DNA of 5,883 bases from contig CALDMQ010000239.1 of assembly GCA_937917505.1 (NCBI GenBank), positions 1 through 5,883 of the forward strand, read 5' to 3'. Each line of letters begins with the position of its first letter. The stretch's first letter is position 1. The position numbers were made by a program, and so were the translations under genes. Origin of the DNA: an uncultured Erysipelotrichaceae bacterium. GTDB lineage: Bacteria; Bacillota_I; Bacilli_A; Erysipelotrichales; Coprobacillaceae. This document shows positions 5,832 to 5,883 of this stretch, one piece after another. The notes under the pieces were generated by a model that had not been told where the DNA came from, made no database searches, and saw nothing but the letters and a program-made list of their open reading frames with translations.

Positions 5832-5861
5832 AAAAAAAAGAGATTCATAAAGCGAATCTCT
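5832..5861 (-). terminator. Intrinsic terminator of a gene beyond the right edge
   Basis: AGAGATTC (5861-5854) and GAATCTCT (5846-5839) make a perfect eight-pair stem with a seven-base loop, running into a tract of T (5839-5832). There is no T tract on the plus strand, so it acts on minus-strand transcription arriving from the right. It isolates the LCP gene from its upstream neighbour. The upstream gene itself is not visible in the last 22 bases. Confidence 0.85.
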
Positions 5862-5883
5862 AAATTAATGTTAATGAATAGAA

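Noticed and set aside
5860..5883. Possible end of an upstream minus-strand gene (TAA at 5873-5871 or TAG at 5862-5860)
   Set aside because: Two frames give stops just before the terminator and only about 22 bases are visible, so neither the frame nor the product can be called.
1..5883. Defence, mobile or otherwise undescribed system
   Set aside because: No transposase, integrase, repeat array, toxin-antitoxin pair or unassigned gene is visible; all coding space is explained by four shikimate genes and one LCP gene.

Overview
This window reads as chromosomal core-metabolism DNA from a low-GC Firmicute. Every supported gene is on the minus strand. AT-rich codon use, strong AGGAGG-type ribosome binding sites, a T-box leader and the clostridial style of the chorismate synthase and EPSP synthase motifs all fit. 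An Erysipelotrichia/Coprobacillaceae-type or related gut Firmicute is my best guess, but that is inference. TGA ends aroA, so the mollicute code is not in use. I see no mobile element, CRISPR array, tRNA or rRNA.

Layout, in transcription order (right to left). At 5832-5861 is an intrinsic terminator for a gene lying beyond the right edge. A promoter near 5737-5764 then drives a 507-residue LytR-CpsA-Psr (LCP) membrane protein (4182-5705), with three N-terminal membrane segments, an accessory extracellular region and a C-terminal LCP catalytic domain. Only 7 bases after its stop codon comes a near-consensus promoter (4146-4174). It is followed by a complete T-box tRNA-sensing leader (about 3873-4139) with a recognisable Stem I, a likely UUC (Phe) specifier, a Stem III, an antiterminator and an overlapping terminator.

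The T-box controls a compact shikimate operon: type I-beta DAHP synthase (aroF, 2826-3842), 3-dehydroquinate synthase (aroB, 1756-2814), EPSP synthase (aroA, 471-1754) and chorismate synthase (aroC, 1-499, cut by the window edge). The genes are almost gapless. aroC starts inside the end of aroA, and each ribosome binding site of the last three genes lies at or inside the 3' end of the preceding gene. These enzymes cover steps 1, 2, 6 and 7 of chorismate synthesis. The aroD, aroE and aroK functions are not here and may lie to the left or elsewhere.

Three start sites are placed by ribosome binding site and leader evidence rather than by the longest reading frame: aroF at 3842 (a longer frame would begin inside the T-box terminator), aroB at GTG 2814 and aroC at GTG 499. 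I found no undescribed system. The points most worth a second look are regulatory: the probable Phe specificity of a T-box on the common aromatic pathway, a consensus-like promoter nested inside that T-box, and the lack of any terminator between the LCP gene and the T-box, which could make the T-box terminator conditional for both units.
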